DNA of 64,000 nucleotides. It comes from Bradyrhizobium nivariense (GTDB lineage: Bacteria > Pseudomonadota > Alphaproteobacteria > Rhizobiales > Xanthobacteraceae). Both the position numbers and the translations under genes were made by a program. The notes below the pieces were generated by a model. That model did no database searches. It was not told the DNA's origin and was given only the letters and a program-made list of their open reading frames with translations. Within the stretch, counting starts at the first letter, position 1; each line of letters opens with the position of its first letter. The stretch is from positions 62,001-126,000 of the forward strand of contig NZ_JARVWW010000002.1 of NCBI RefSeq assembly GCF_029846715.1. Reading direction: 5' to 3'. Positions 16,796 through 25,329 of the stretch are shown here, in pieces.

Positions 16796-18202
16796 TCAAA
16801 AGATCTGTGAGATCACGACCGCATAGGCGATGAACACCACCCCGAGACCCCAGACCATCGCAGGAATCCGCGCTCGCCGGCCCACCGCAACCTCCAGCGC
16901 GATATAGCTCAGCGTCCCCAGCGCCATTCCGTTGATGAGATTGTTGGTCAGCACGGTGACCAGCAGCGTAAGCACGATGGGCACGGCGTTGACGAGATCG
17001 GTCATGTCAATGCGGGCGAGGCCCTGCATCATCAGCACGCCGACGAGCACCAGCGCGGGAGCAGTTGCTTGCGGTGGAATGATGACGAAGACGGGCCAGA
17101 AGAACAAGGCAAGGCAGAAGAACGCAGCGACCGTCAGCGATGTCAGGCCGGTGCGTCCTCCGGCCTGCACGCCGGTGATTGACTCGATATAGGCCGTCAC
17201 CACCGACGTGCCGAGCAGCGGGCCGACGATGGACGCCGTCGCATCGGTGGCGAAGGCGGCGGTGGCATTCGGGATCGAGCCGTCCGGGCGGCGCAGATTG
17301 GCGGCGCCGGTCACGCCGATCAGCGTTCCCAGAGTCGAGAAGAATTCGGCGCACAGGAAGTAGAGCAGCAGCGGCAACGCCACGACGAAGTGACTGACGA
17401 GGTAGCCGACGTCGAGTGCCATGAAGGTGCTGGTGGGCCAGCGCGGCCATGAAACGATCGCCGACGGCACCGCGGTCACCATCTTGCCGTTTGCGCCGGG
17501 AACGAAGAAGCCGATCAGGGTCAGCACGGCGATCGACAGGATGAGCCCCCCGGGAACACGTCGCGCGACCAGCACCGGCGTGAGCAGCAGACCTGCGAGC
17601 GTCAACAGCACCGGCGGACTGCGCAGCGATCCCATGGCGATATAGGTCGAGGGGTTCTGCACCACGAAGCCCGCACCGCGCAACGCAATGAACACGATCA
17701 GGGTGCCGACCGCAGCCTGGATGCCGATCTTCAACGCTTCGGGAACGTCCCGTGCGACACGCTCGCGCAGCTTCGACAGGCTGAGGATCAGGAACAGCAC
17801 GCCCGTAAAGGCGACCATGGCGAGCGCGCCTTGCCAGGGCATGCCCATCTGCTTGACGATCACATAGGTGAAGATGACGTTGGAGCCCATCGCGGGCGCG
17901 ACGGCGAGCGGCAGATTGGCCCAAAGCCCCATCATCACCGAACCGAAGATCGCCGCGAGCGCCGTCGCGCTGACGAGATCGGCGCGATCCATTCCGGCAT
18001 TGGACATGATCGCCGGGTTCACTGCGATGATATAGGCCATCGCTGCGAACGTGGTCGCACCGGCCATCACCTCGCGTCCAATGGTGGTGCCGCGCTCGGA
18101 GAGGCCGAAGAGGCGGTCGATCGGACCTTGCGGGCCCGACGGCCCGACGGATTTCGGTGCGGCGTCTGCGGAAGCCGTTTCCGGCAGCGTCATCTCGTTC
18201 AT
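16796..18202 (-). CDS. NCS2-family purine permease (AzgA/PbuG type)
   Basis: 468 residues from the ATG at 18202, which has GGGGGAGA before it. About 12-14 membrane segments are visible. The N-terminal pattern (FGLSERGTTIGREVMAGATTFAAMAYIIAVNP) and the GVTGAANLRRPDG and LGTSVVTAYIESITGVQAGGR-type blocks are those of adenine/guanine/hypoxanthine proton symporters. It follows the adenine deaminase gene with a 23-bp gap, so adenine or a related purine is the likely substrate and uptake is coupled to deamination. It is the last gene of the tetR-ade-permease unit. Confidence 0.9.
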   Translation of the reverse strand: MNEMTLPETASADAAPKSVGPSGPQGPIDRLFGLSERGTTIGREVMAGATTFAAMAYIIAVNPAIMSNAGMDRADLVSATALAAIFGSVMMGLWANLPLAVAPAMGSNVIFTYVIVKQMGMPWQGALAMVAFTGVLFLILSLSKLRERVARDVPEALKIGIQAAVGTLIVFIALRGAGFVVQNPSTYIAMGSLRSPPVLLTLAGLLLTPVLVARRVPGGLILSIAVLTLIGFFVPGANGKMVTAVPSAIVSWPRWPTSTFMALDVGYLVSHFVVALPLLLYFLCAEFFSTLGTLIGVTGAANLRRPDGSIPNATAAFATDATASIVGPLLGTSVVTAYIESITGVQAGGRTGLTSLTVAAFFCLALFFWPVFVIIPPQATAPALVLVGVLMMQGLARIDMTDLVNAVPIVLTLLVTVLTNNLINGMALGTLSYIALEVAVGRRARIPAMVWGLGVVFIAYAVVISQIF

Positions 18203-18225
18203 CGCCGTCTCCCCCATTCCCGTGC

Positions 18226-20091
18226 TCACCAGACCACCGGATGCGCTTCGCCGGTCGGGACGTTGATGAATCCGAGCGGCGCCTGCTCGCAGGGCGCAAC
18301 CAGCACCCAGCTCCAGGGTGCGCAGGTCAGCGTCGCGAACATCAGGCGCTCCGGAAACCCGGGATACCAGCGCGGCCGGAAGGTCGGCTCATACATCCAG
18401 TCCACCTTGCGGCCTTCCGCATAGAGCGCCTGCATCTCGGCATCGAGCGCCTGCGCCGAGCGACAGCTCATCAACCCGCCAACCTCGAACTGCACGGTAC
18501 CGACGAGCTCGCCTTCGCGCACCAGCGCCCATCCGCCCTGACGCTCGACCAATGCGTTCACGGCCTTGGCCATCGCGGCGTCGGACGAGCCGACCACCCA
18601 GATGTTGTGCTTGTCGTGCGCGACCGAGCAGGCAAGCGCAGTGTCCGGCGTGCGCGGTCCGCAGCCCCGCCAGAACATTTTTGCAACCCGGCCGTCGCCG
18701 GAGAAGCGATCGACGATGGCAAACTTGGTGATAGCCTCGCTCTCATCGCGCTGCACGGCGCCGTCACGGACCGGCAATTCGAGGATGTAGAACTCCGGAT
18801 GCCAATGGAATGGGCGGATCACGGCGGCTTTCATCGTGGTGCGGCCAGGTTGGGCCGGCAGCTCGAAATCCTCCGGCTGGATCTCGCGCTTGATATTCAC
18901 CGTCCTGGTTGCCCAATCGGGCCAGGAAATTTCTGGGACCTTCCCCAGGTAGCGCTCGCCTTCCGACACCTGCGCGCCGTCGGCCCAGACCTCGGCGATG
19001 GTCAACTTGGCGACATCCGAGAGCAGCACGACATCGCCAAAACGCCCCGGGGCGAGACTGCCGACGAACGGCGTGATGCGCATGTGCCGCGCGGGATTGA
19101 TGGTAAGACATTGGATCGCGACTTCCGGCGCGAGACCGGCTTCGATCGCGACCCGCGCGTTGTGATCGCTGGCGCCGAGCTCGAGCGTATGGCTGGCGCT
19201 GCGGTCGTCGGTGGTGAAGGCGATCTGCGACCAGTCCTGCAGACCCTTGGCGAGCAACCAGGCGACGATCTCGGGCATGGCGTAGACGCGCAGCTCAATG
19301 GAAAGACCGCGGGTGAGCTTGTCCCAGGTCTCCTCCGGCGTCTGCACTTCATGGTCGGAGGCGAGCCCAGCCGCGGCAAAGGCGTTGATGGATGGCAAGT
19401 CCTGCAGACCGGAGGCATGGCCTTCGACCACGCCGCGGGCCGCGAACGTGGCCTCGATCATGCCCCAGAGCCGCTTGTAGGACGGATTGTCGGGATTCCA
19501 GACCGCCGGCCAGTCTATGACTTCGTCGAGACCGGTGACCATCAGGCTCTCGCTCATGAAGCGCGCCTGCTCGTCGCGACCATACCAACCGCCGCCCCAT
19601 TCATAGGCCGTGGGTGGCACCGCCGATCCGGGTTGCGGAAAGATTTTCAGCGGCGATCCGCGACGGCGTGCCTCGAACCAGAATTCAAGATTGCGTGCGC
19701 CGTTGACATTGGAGAATTCGTGGCTCGCCTCGCACGTCCAGGTATTGCCATGCGGCAGCACCAGCGCGGCCTCCCATTCCGGCGTCAGATGCGAGCTTTC
19801 GATATGCTTGTGCACTTCACCGAAGCCGGGAACGGCCGCAAGATCCGGGCGATGCACACGTTCGCGGACCTCGCCCTGATAACTCCCGGCCGGCCCGACC
19901 CACGCGATCCGACGGCCCTTGAACACGATCTCCTGATCTTCGCTCCAGGTGCGACTGTGAACGTCGAGCAGCCGGCCGACCCGCAAGCTCCGGTCGGCCG
20001 GGCGGCGACCGAGCGCCGTCAGCACCAGGTCCTGACGGATGCGAACTTCATCGGGCGCATTGATCAAGAGATCGTCGGGTATCGCGTTCAT
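18226..20091 (-). CDS. ade: adenine deaminase-type amidohydrolase
   Basis: 621 residues, somewhat longer than typical adenine deaminases. It has the amidohydrolase start with metal ligands in GFGEVHKHIESSHLTP (H-x-H within the Ade-specific HIESS context), a central VVEGHASGL, TTDDRS carrying the catalytic Asp region, and the C-terminal Ade domain (VAHDKHNIWVVGSSDAAMA). The expected reaction is adenine to hypoxanthine plus ammonia in the cytosol. HKH in place of the more common HVH is a small oddity. It lies 9 bp after the tetR gene and 23 bp before the purine permease, all leftward, so the three form one operon. Confidence 0.86.
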   Translation of the reverse strand: MNAIPDDLLINAPDEVRIRQDLVLTALGRRPADRSLRVGRLLDVHSRTWSEDQEIVFKGRRIAWVGPAGSYQGEVRERVHRPDLAAVPGFGEVHKHIESSHLTPEWEAALVLPHGNTWTCEASHEFSNVNGARNLEFWFEARRRGSPLKIFPQPGSAVPPTAYEWGGGWYGRDEQARFMSESLMVTGLDEVIDWPAVWNPDNPSYKRLWGMIEATFAARGVVEGHASGLQDLPSINAFAAAGLASDHEVQTPEETWDKLTRGLSIELRVYAMPEIVAWLLAKGLQDWSQIAFTTDDRSASHTLELGASDHNARVAIEAGLAPEVAIQCLTINPARHMRITPFVGSLAPGRFGDVVLLSDVAKLTIAEVWADGAQVSEGERYLGKVPEISWPDWATRTVNIKREIQPEDFELPAQPGRTTMKAAVIRPFHWHPEFYILELPVRDGAVQRDESEAITKFAIVDRFSGDGRVAKMFWRGCGPRTPDTALACSVAHDKHNIWVVGSSDAAMAKAVNALVERQGGWALVREGELVGTVQFEVGGLMSCRSAQALDAEMQALYAEGRKVDWMYEPTFRPRWYPGFPERLMFATLTCAPWSWVLVAPCEQAPLGFINVPTGEAHPVVW

Positions 20092-20100
20092 GGCCTTATC

Positions 20101-20766
20101 TCACACAACGCCGGTAGTCTCGCGGGTCGTGGTTCGCTTTCGCGGCGATTTGCCGGTCTTGCCGCTGCCCGCAGCAGCATCGCGCCGACGGACATCCTTC
20201 AAAAGGGTCGTGAGCGCCCACTCGATCGCGTCGGCGATCTCGGCGCTGGACATGCCGAAGTCCTCGCGCATCGCATTCCAGGCCAGCACATTGTTGAGAT
20301 AAGATGCGAGCGCCTCCGCCTGGCGGACCTCCTTCGCGGGGAGATGCTGCACCAGCGGCGCCATCGCCTTGTGATGCTGGTCGATCAGGTGCCGCCGGAA
20401 GCCGGCGCGCACCCGGCGGCCCGCCCGCGTCATCGCAATGGCGCGCGCCAGATGCGGATGGCGATCGAACCGCTTGCACAGCTTGCGGAAGATCTCCGGC
20501 AGCTCGTCGGGTGACGTGAAGGGAATATAGCTGAAGACGTTGTCTTCGATCCATTCGCCGGCCGCCGCAAACAGCTCCGCGCGGGTCTTGAAGTGCCGAT
20601 AGATGGTTCGCTCAGCCACCTTCGCGCGCTTGGCCACCGCGGCCATGGAGATGTCGTCAGCCGCATCATCCTCCAGCGTCTCGACAAAAGCGGCAACGAT
20701 GCGCTGCCGCGTCATCTCGGCATATTCGTCGCGAAGGCTGGTGATATGTCGCTTTGCTGCACTCAT
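20101..20766 (-). CDS. TetR/AcrR-family regulator of the adenine operon
   Basis: 221 residues. The N-terminal helix-turn-helix (about residues 15-60) has the TetR pattern MAAVAKRAKVAERTIYRHFKTR; the rest is a helical ligand-binding domain of unknown specificity. The C-terminus is Lys/Arg/Thr-rich. It is the first gene of the tetR-ade-permease operon and is divergent from the formamidase. A 14-bp palindrome lies just before its start, so it probably represses its own operon in response to a purine or related compound (inference). Confidence 0.87.
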   Translation of the reverse strand: MSAAKRHITSLRDEYAEMTRQRIVAAFVETLEDDAADDISMAAVAKRAKVAERTIYRHFKTRAELFAAAGEWIEDNVFSYIPFTSPDELPEIFRKLCKRFDRHPHLARAIAMTRAGRRVRAGFRRHLIDQHHKAMAPLVQHLPAKEVRQAEALASYLNNVLAWNAMREDFGMSSAEIADAIEWALTTLLKDVRRRDAAAGSGKTGKSPRKRTTTRETTGVV

Positions 20767-20773
20767 GTCATAG

Positions 20774-20787
20774 GTCTGACACCAGAC
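20774..20787. promoter_or_regulatory. candidate TetR operator between tetR and the formamidase gene
   Basis: GTCTG-ACAC-CAGAC is a perfect inverted repeat 7 bases before the tetR ATG. A second perfect palindrome, GACCG-A-CGGTC, lies at 20858-20868. Either could be the binding site of the adjacent TetR regulator. Confidence 0.4.
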
Positions 20788-20991
20788 GATTTGGGGGGCA
20801 AGCCGAGACTTGAGGCACGCAGCGCTGCAACAATAGGCGTCAGCATGCTTCGGGGACGACCGACGGTCCTCGCAAGCACGGTCGAGTTCGCAGCCTGAAA
20901 AATGGACTTTTGCGTGCCGCCAAAATCGGATTTGCTCTTCCGCGAACTAATAGCGCGCAACGGCGCCGCGCGGACGGCAAGGGAGCAGATC

Positions 20992-22005
20992 ATGAACGGA
21001 CTTGGCGGATTGAACAAATCGCCTGAGGGCGTGGTCATCGGGCTCGTTCAACTACAACTGCCGAACGTCGTGACAACGGCCGATCTGGCCAAGCAGACCG
21101 AACGCATCGTCTGGATGGTCGGCAAGGCGCGTCGCAATCTCTCCACCATGGATCTGGTGGTGTTCCCCGAATATTCGCTGCACGGCCTCTCGATGGACAC
21201 CAATCCCGAGATTATGTGCCGGCTCGACGGGCCCGAGGTTGCGGCCTTCAAGAAGGCCTGCATCGACAACCGGATCTGGGGCTGCTTCTCCATCATGGAG
21301 TTCAACCCGCACGGCAACCCCTACAATTCCGGCCTGATCATCGACGACCATGGCGAGATCAAGCTCTATTACCGCAAGCTCCATCCCTGGATTCCAGTCG
21401 AGCCGTGGGAGCCCGGCGACGTCGGCATTCCCGTGATCAAGGGGCCTAAGGGCGCGAAGATCGCGTTGATCATCTGCCATGACGGCATGTTCCCGGAGAT
21501 GGCGCGGGAATGCGCCTACAAGGGCGCGGAGGTCATGATCCGCACCGCCGGCTACACTGCACCGATCCGCAACGCATGGCGCTTCACCAACCAGGCCAAC
21601 TCGTTCCAGAACCTGATGGTCACGGCGAATGTCTGCATGTGCGGCTCCGACGGCTCGTTCGATTCCATGGGCGAAGGCATGATCGTCAATTTCGACGGCT
21701 CGGTGCTGGCGCACGGCACCAATGGCCGCGCCGACGAGATCATCACCGCCGAGGTGCGTCCCGATCTCGTGCGCGAGGCCCGTATCAATTGGGGCGTCGA
21801 GAACAACATCTACCAGCTCTGGCACCGCGGCTATGTCGCGGTGAAGGGCGGCGCGATGGACTGCCCCTACACCTTCATGCAGGACATGGTCGCGGGCACC
21901 TATCGGTTGCCGTGGGAAGATCAAGTCAAGATCACCGACGGCACCTCCTGCGGCTTCCCGGCGCCGACGCGGATGTTCGGCAAGACGGCGAAGGCGGCGG
22001 AGTGA
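20992..22005 (+). CDS. amiF: formamidase
   Basis: 337 residues from the ATG at 20992, the size of AmiF (about 334-340). The nitrilase-type catalytic triad is visible: Glu in VVFPEYS near residue 60, Lys in YYRKLHPW near 133, and Cys in ICHDGMFPE near 166. Long stretches match formamidase rather than aliphatic amidase, for example GRADEI..., WGVENNIYQLWHRGYVA and YRLPWEDQVKI. The reaction is formamide to formate and ammonia, in the cytosol. GGGAGCAG lies before the start. It stands alone on the + strand, divergent from tetR-ade, and supplies ammonia like its neighbours. Confidence 0.92.
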   Translation: MNGLGGLNKSPEGVVIGLVQLQLPNVVTTADLAKQTERIVWMVGKARRNLSTMDLVVFPEYSLHGLSMDTNPEIMCRLDGPEVAAFKKACIDNRIWGCFSIMEFNPHGNPYNSGLIIDDHGEIKLYYRKLHPWIPVEPWEPGDVGIPVIKGPKGAKIALIICHDGMFPEMARECAYKGAEVMIRTAGYTAPIRNAWRFTNQANSFQNLMVTANVCMCGSDGSFDSMGEGMIVNFDGSVLAHGTNGRADEIITAEVRPDLVREARINWGVENNIYQLWHRGYVAVKGGAMDCPYTFMQDMVAGTYRLPWEDQVKITDGTSCGFPAPTRMFGKTAKAAE

Positions 22006-22011
22006 CACCCT

Positions 22012-22120
22012 CGTGGCCCCGGACGCAGCGTAGCGCGAAGCGATGCGCTGCAGAGCCGGGGCCCGGTCTTTGGTGCGGCGGCGCACCGCTGAAGAAACGC
22101 TGCGCCGCGTCCGGGACAGG
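22012..22120. repeat. Bradyrhizobium-type inverted intergenic repeat, copy A
   Basis: The block from TCGTGGCCCCGGACGC to GCGTCCGGGACAGG has complementary ends and is rich in CTGCG/CGCAG words. A related copy with the same ends is at 47683-47824. It looks like a non-coding dispersed palindromic element inserted between amiF and dctA. Confidence 0.6.
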
Positions 22121-22164
22121 CGGGCGGTGGAAGCGTCAGTTTCGCGCGCGATACCGCGACAATC

Positions 22165-22180
22165 TGGCACGGTTGTTGCT
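22165..22180 (+). promoter_or_regulatory. sigma-54 (-24/-12) promoter of dctA
   Basis: TGGCACG-GTTG-TTGCT is a full match to the RpoN consensus TGGCACG-N4-TTGCW, 40 bp before the dctA start. dctA of rhizobia is known to be driven by sigma-54 with DctD, which fits. Confidence 0.85.
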
Positions 22181-22220
22181 CCTTTTGACATTCAAGACGC
22201 GTCAAACCGGGGAATTCGCC

Positions 22221-23540
22221 ATGTCGACCATCACTGCGGCGCCCGCCGCCGAGCCGAAGCCGCTTTACACATCGCTATTCGTCCAGGTCCTGGCGGCCTT
22301 GATCCTTGGCATCATCCTCGGCGTAGCCGTCCCGGACTTCGCCATCAGCCTCAAGATCCTCAGCGACGCCTTCCTGAAGCTGATCTCGATGATCGTGGCG
22401 CCCATCGTGTTCTGCGTCGTCGTGCACGGCATTGCCGGCGCCGGTGACCTCAAGAAGGTCGGCCGGGTCGGTGTCAAGGCGCTGCTCTATTTCGAGGTCA
22501 TGACGACCGTCGCACTCGTCGTCGGCCTGGTGCTCGCTTACCTCTTCGGCCCCGGCCATGGCATGAACATCGATCCCTCGACGCTCGATGCCAAGGCGCT
22601 CAACACCTACGCCGACAACGCCCACAAGCTGCAGGGCGGCGGCATCGGCTCCTTCCTGCTCAACGTGATCCCGAGCACCTCGTTCGACGCGCTGTCGCGC
22701 AACGACGTGCTCCAGGTCCTCTTCTTCGCTGTGCTCTTCGGTGTCGGCCTCGCGCTCGTCGGCGGCGAGAAGGGCAAGCTCGTCACCTCCATCATCGATG
22801 CCGCCTCGACCGTTCTGTTCCGTGTCATGGGGCTTATCGTCCGCGTTGCTCCACTTGGCGTGCTCGGCGCGGTCGCCTACACCGTCGGCAAATATGGCGT
22901 CGGCTCGCTGAAGCAGCTCGTCTCGCTGGTGATGCTGTTCTACGTCTCGGTCGGCATCTTCGTGCTGGGCGTGCTCGGCAGCGTCATGGCACTCGCTGGA
23001 ATCAACATCCTCAAATTCCTCGCCTATCTGCGCGAGGAGCTGACCATCGTGCTCGCCACCGCATCCTCCGACGCCGTGCTGCCCCAGATCATGAAGAAGC
23101 TGGAGCGGATGGGCGTGAAGGATTCCGTGGTCGGCCTTGTCATCCCGACCGGCTATTCCTTCAATCTCGACGCCTTCTCTATCTACCTCACGCTTGCCGT
23201 CGTCTTCATCGCACAGGCAACCAACACGCCGCTGTCGTTCGGCGATCTGCTGCTGGTGCTCGGCGTCTCGCTGATCACCTCGAAGGGCGCGCATGGCGTG
23301 CCGGGCTCGGCGATCGTGATCCTGGCGGCGACGCTCAACGCGGTGCCGAGCATTCCGGCAATCGGCCTCGTGCTGGTCTTGTCGGTCGACTGGTTCATCG
23401 GCATGGCCCGTGCGGTCGGCAACCTCACCGGCAACTGCGTCGCCACCGTCGTGGTGGCCGCCTGGGAAGGCGACCTCGACCGCGCCAAGGCGGCCAAGGT
23501 GCTGGAGGGCGGCGAGCTGGTGGACGTGACGGCGGGGTAG
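22221..23540 (+). CDS. dctA: C4-dicarboxylate:cation symporter DctA
   Basis: 439 residues, close to the usual length. It has eight membrane segments plus two re-entrant loops. Family motifs are present: KLISMIVAPIVFCVVVHGIAG, the serine-rich ATASSDAVLPQIM, PTGYSFNLDAFSIYLTLA and SKGAHGVPGSAIV. It imports succinate, malate and fumarate across the inner membrane and is essential for symbiotic nitrogen fixation in several rhizobia. A strong sigma-54 promoter precedes it; DctB/DctD are not in the window, so the regulators are encoded elsewhere. Confidence 0.94.
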   Translation: MSTITAAPAAEPKPLYTSLFVQVLAALILGIILGVAVPDFAISLKILSDAFLKLISMIVAPIVFCVVVHGIAGAGDLKKVGRVGVKALLYFEVMTTVALVVGLVLAYLFGPGHGMNIDPSTLDAKALNTYADNAHKLQGGGIGSFLLNVIPSTSFDALSRNDVLQVLFFAVLFGVGLALVGGEKGKLVTSIIDAASTVLFRVMGLIVRVAPLGVLGAVAYTVGKYGVGSLKQLVSLVMLFYVSVGIFVLGVLGSVMALAGINILKFLAYLREELTIVLATASSDAVLPQIMKKLERMGVKDSVVGLVIPTGYSFNLDAFSIYLTLAVVFIAQATNTPLSFGDLLLVLGVSLITSKGAHGVPGSAIVILAATLNAVPSIPAIGLVLVLSVDWFIGMARAVGNLTGNCVATVVVAAWEGDLDRAKAAKVLEGGELVDVTAG

Positions 23541-23546
23541 CGCGGG

Positions 23547-24920
23547 TCAATCATTCCACTGGAGGAGCGGCGTTCCATACGCCCTCCTCCAGACGGAGAG
23601 GAAACGCGGAAACCAGGAGTGGGCCACGGCGCCCTTGTAGGCCCAGGTGCGATATTTCAGGCCCTGCTCCGAGATCAGTTCCTGATAGCCGCCGTGGACT
23701 TCGGTCGCAGTGCGAATGTCCCTCAGAATTCCCTGGGCGCAGGAACGGTAGGTATCGTCGCCAGAGAATTCATCGTAGTCCAGCATGCGATCCGCGAACT
23801 CGACGTTGAACGTCGGCCAGGAGGACCGTCCCTGGTAGGCGGGAGCCGCGATCTTGTGGATCATCTTGTTCCGCGGATTATCCGCGGACACCAGGAAGTG
23901 GAACGTGCTGGGGATGCGAAAGCGCGGCTCCGCAATGATCAGATCCGCCGTTGCCGCGAACAGCGCGCGCTCGCTTTCCTCGTTCAGATCCCAGAAGCCG
24001 CGATGCACGCTGACGAAATCCAGGGCTACCGAAGACACCGGCGAGCCCGTCGGACCATCCAGGGAATGCCTGATATAGCCGCCCTTGCCGAACAGGCGGA
24101 GCAGGTCCCTCTTGTACTGCGCTAGGTCGCGTCCGAGCAGCCGCTTCAGCTCATTCTCGTCGACGGCTCCCAGCTGCACGCCCCACACGAACGTCGTGTA
24201 GACACAGGCATTGGTGACAAAACGCCCGCGCTCGGCGCGCGTGTCCGTTGCCGCGGAGCGAGGGGCGCTGGCGTCGCACAGCAAATACGTGGTGCCGTCA
24301 TGATTGAAAGGTTCGAGCTCGCTTGCAAGCTGCAGGATCGCGCGCTTCAGATCACCGCCATATTCGGCCAGCAGCATGCGGCCGGCATGCGCGCATTGCG
24401 ACATCGCCAGATAGGGTGACGCTCTCTCCTCGGCAGAGATCATCTGCTGGAGGCCGGCCAGAATGCCGAGCATCGTATCCGAGGGGCGCGAGAAATAGTT
24501 CACGCCGAGATACCGGGCGCGCCCTGCCGGGACGATGGTGGTCGTGACGACGTTGGCGCGAACCGCTTCCAGCAACAGGCGGACGCTCTTCTCGAGCAGG
24601 CGCGCCCGCCGCACCGCGTCCTGCGAATCCATGATGGTCTCAGGGTCGAGAACGTCGGGATAGAACCAGGCGAAGTCGCGCGGGTAATAGGCGGAAGCGT
24701 GCGGCGCTCCCGTGACCAGGAATGCCTCGGTCACCGAAAAGGCGCTGTCCATCGAGTGCCGGTAAAGGTCCTCGATGGCCGTGAACGGATGATGTGACTG
24801 CCTCAGGAATCGATCACCGAGAAAATTCACCGCCTGAAGCGCGTTGGCGACGAAGGTCACGGCCAGGCCCTGATAAAACCGGTTTTCGCGATGGGATGGA
24901 AAAGAGATGTCGCTGTTCAT
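23547..24920 (-). CDS. unrecognised protein, possibly six-hairpin glycosidase-like
   Basis: 457 residues from the ATG at 24920 (a TTG at 24932 is also possible). No signal peptide or membrane segment. Aromatic-rich motifs such as YYPRDFAWFYPDVLDPETI, WPTFNVEFADRMLDY and GGYQELISEQGLKYRTWAYKG, spread through a largely helical sequence, recall alpha/alpha six-hairpin carbohydrate enzymes (glycogen-debranching type). Acidic residues that could be catalytic include the Asp in YPRDF and the Glu in YQELISE. This is inference from pattern; I do not recognise the family. It converges on dctA with a 6-bp gap and has no operon partner. Confidence 0.7.
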   Translation of the reverse strand: MNSDISFPSHRENRFYQGLAVTFVANALQAVNFLGDRFLRQSHHPFTAIEDLYRHSMDSAFSVTEAFLVTGAPHASAYYPRDFAWFYPDVLDPETIMDSQDAVRRARLLEKSVRLLLEAVRANVVTTTIVPAGRARYLGVNYFSRPSDTMLGILAGLQQMISAEERASPYLAMSQCAHAGRMLLAEYGGDLKRAILQLASELEPFNHDGTTYLLCDASAPRSAATDTRAERGRFVTNACVYTTFVWGVQLGAVDENELKRLLGRDLAQYKRDLLRLFGKGGYIRHSLDGPTGSPVSSVALDFVSVHRGFWDLNEESERALFAATADLIIAEPRFRIPSTFHFLVSADNPRNKMIHKIAAPAYQGRSSWPTFNVEFADRMLDYDEFSGDDTYRSCAQGILRDIRTATEVHGGYQELISEQGLKYRTWAYKGAVAHSWFPRFLSVWRRAYGTPLLQWND

Positions 24921-25134
24921 ATCGGTCGTCAAATGGTGTCTCGTGGTTCCGGCGGTAGGCCGTCACTCTTCTAGACCTGTCTGATTCGTGTCTCTATCAG
25001 GTGACTTGCGGGCCTCTCGCGGAGAGCATCTACCCTATCAATTTTGGGCGTACGCCCCAACGCCCTCGATGCGCAGGCTGGACTCTACCAAAGGTGGTGC
25101 GCTATGCTCCTTCCTATTTTAAGGGAGAGCATTT

Positions 25135-25329
25135 ATGAACATTCTTACTTACCTCAAGGCCGTCGTCGGCGCCGTAGGTGCGAACGTCTTTCCGCCCCTC
25201 GCCGACTACGCGGTTTCGTTCCTGCCCGCATCGGCACCGGCGAATGTGCACACTGCGCTGTCGATTCTTCTGGTGGCGTTGTTGACGGGGGGAGCGGTGT
25301 ACGCAACCCCCAATCAAAAGCCGACTTAA
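25135..25329 (+). CDS. small holin-like membrane protein (64 aa)
   Basis: 64 residues, preceded by AAGGGAGAG. Two hydrophobic stretches (about residues 5-30 and 40-57) and the end GGAVYATPNQKPT recall small phage proteins of the holin-like DUF7439 type (ending AVYAVPN-like). No other lysis or phage gene is near. A 12-bp palindrome GGGCGTACGCCC lies at 25046-25057, and a possible -10 (TATGCT) lies before the gene. Its stop codon overlaps that of the convergent allC by two bases. Confidence 0.55.
   Translation: MNILTYLKAVVGAVGANVFPPLADYAVSFLPASAPANVHTALSILLVALLTGGAVYATPNQKPT

Noticed and set aside
18157..20514. A 785-codon frame on the + strand opposite the adenine deaminase and TetR genes
   Set aside because: It spans several real genes on the other strand, has no recognised domain and is rich in Arg/His/Gly as expected for a shadow frame.
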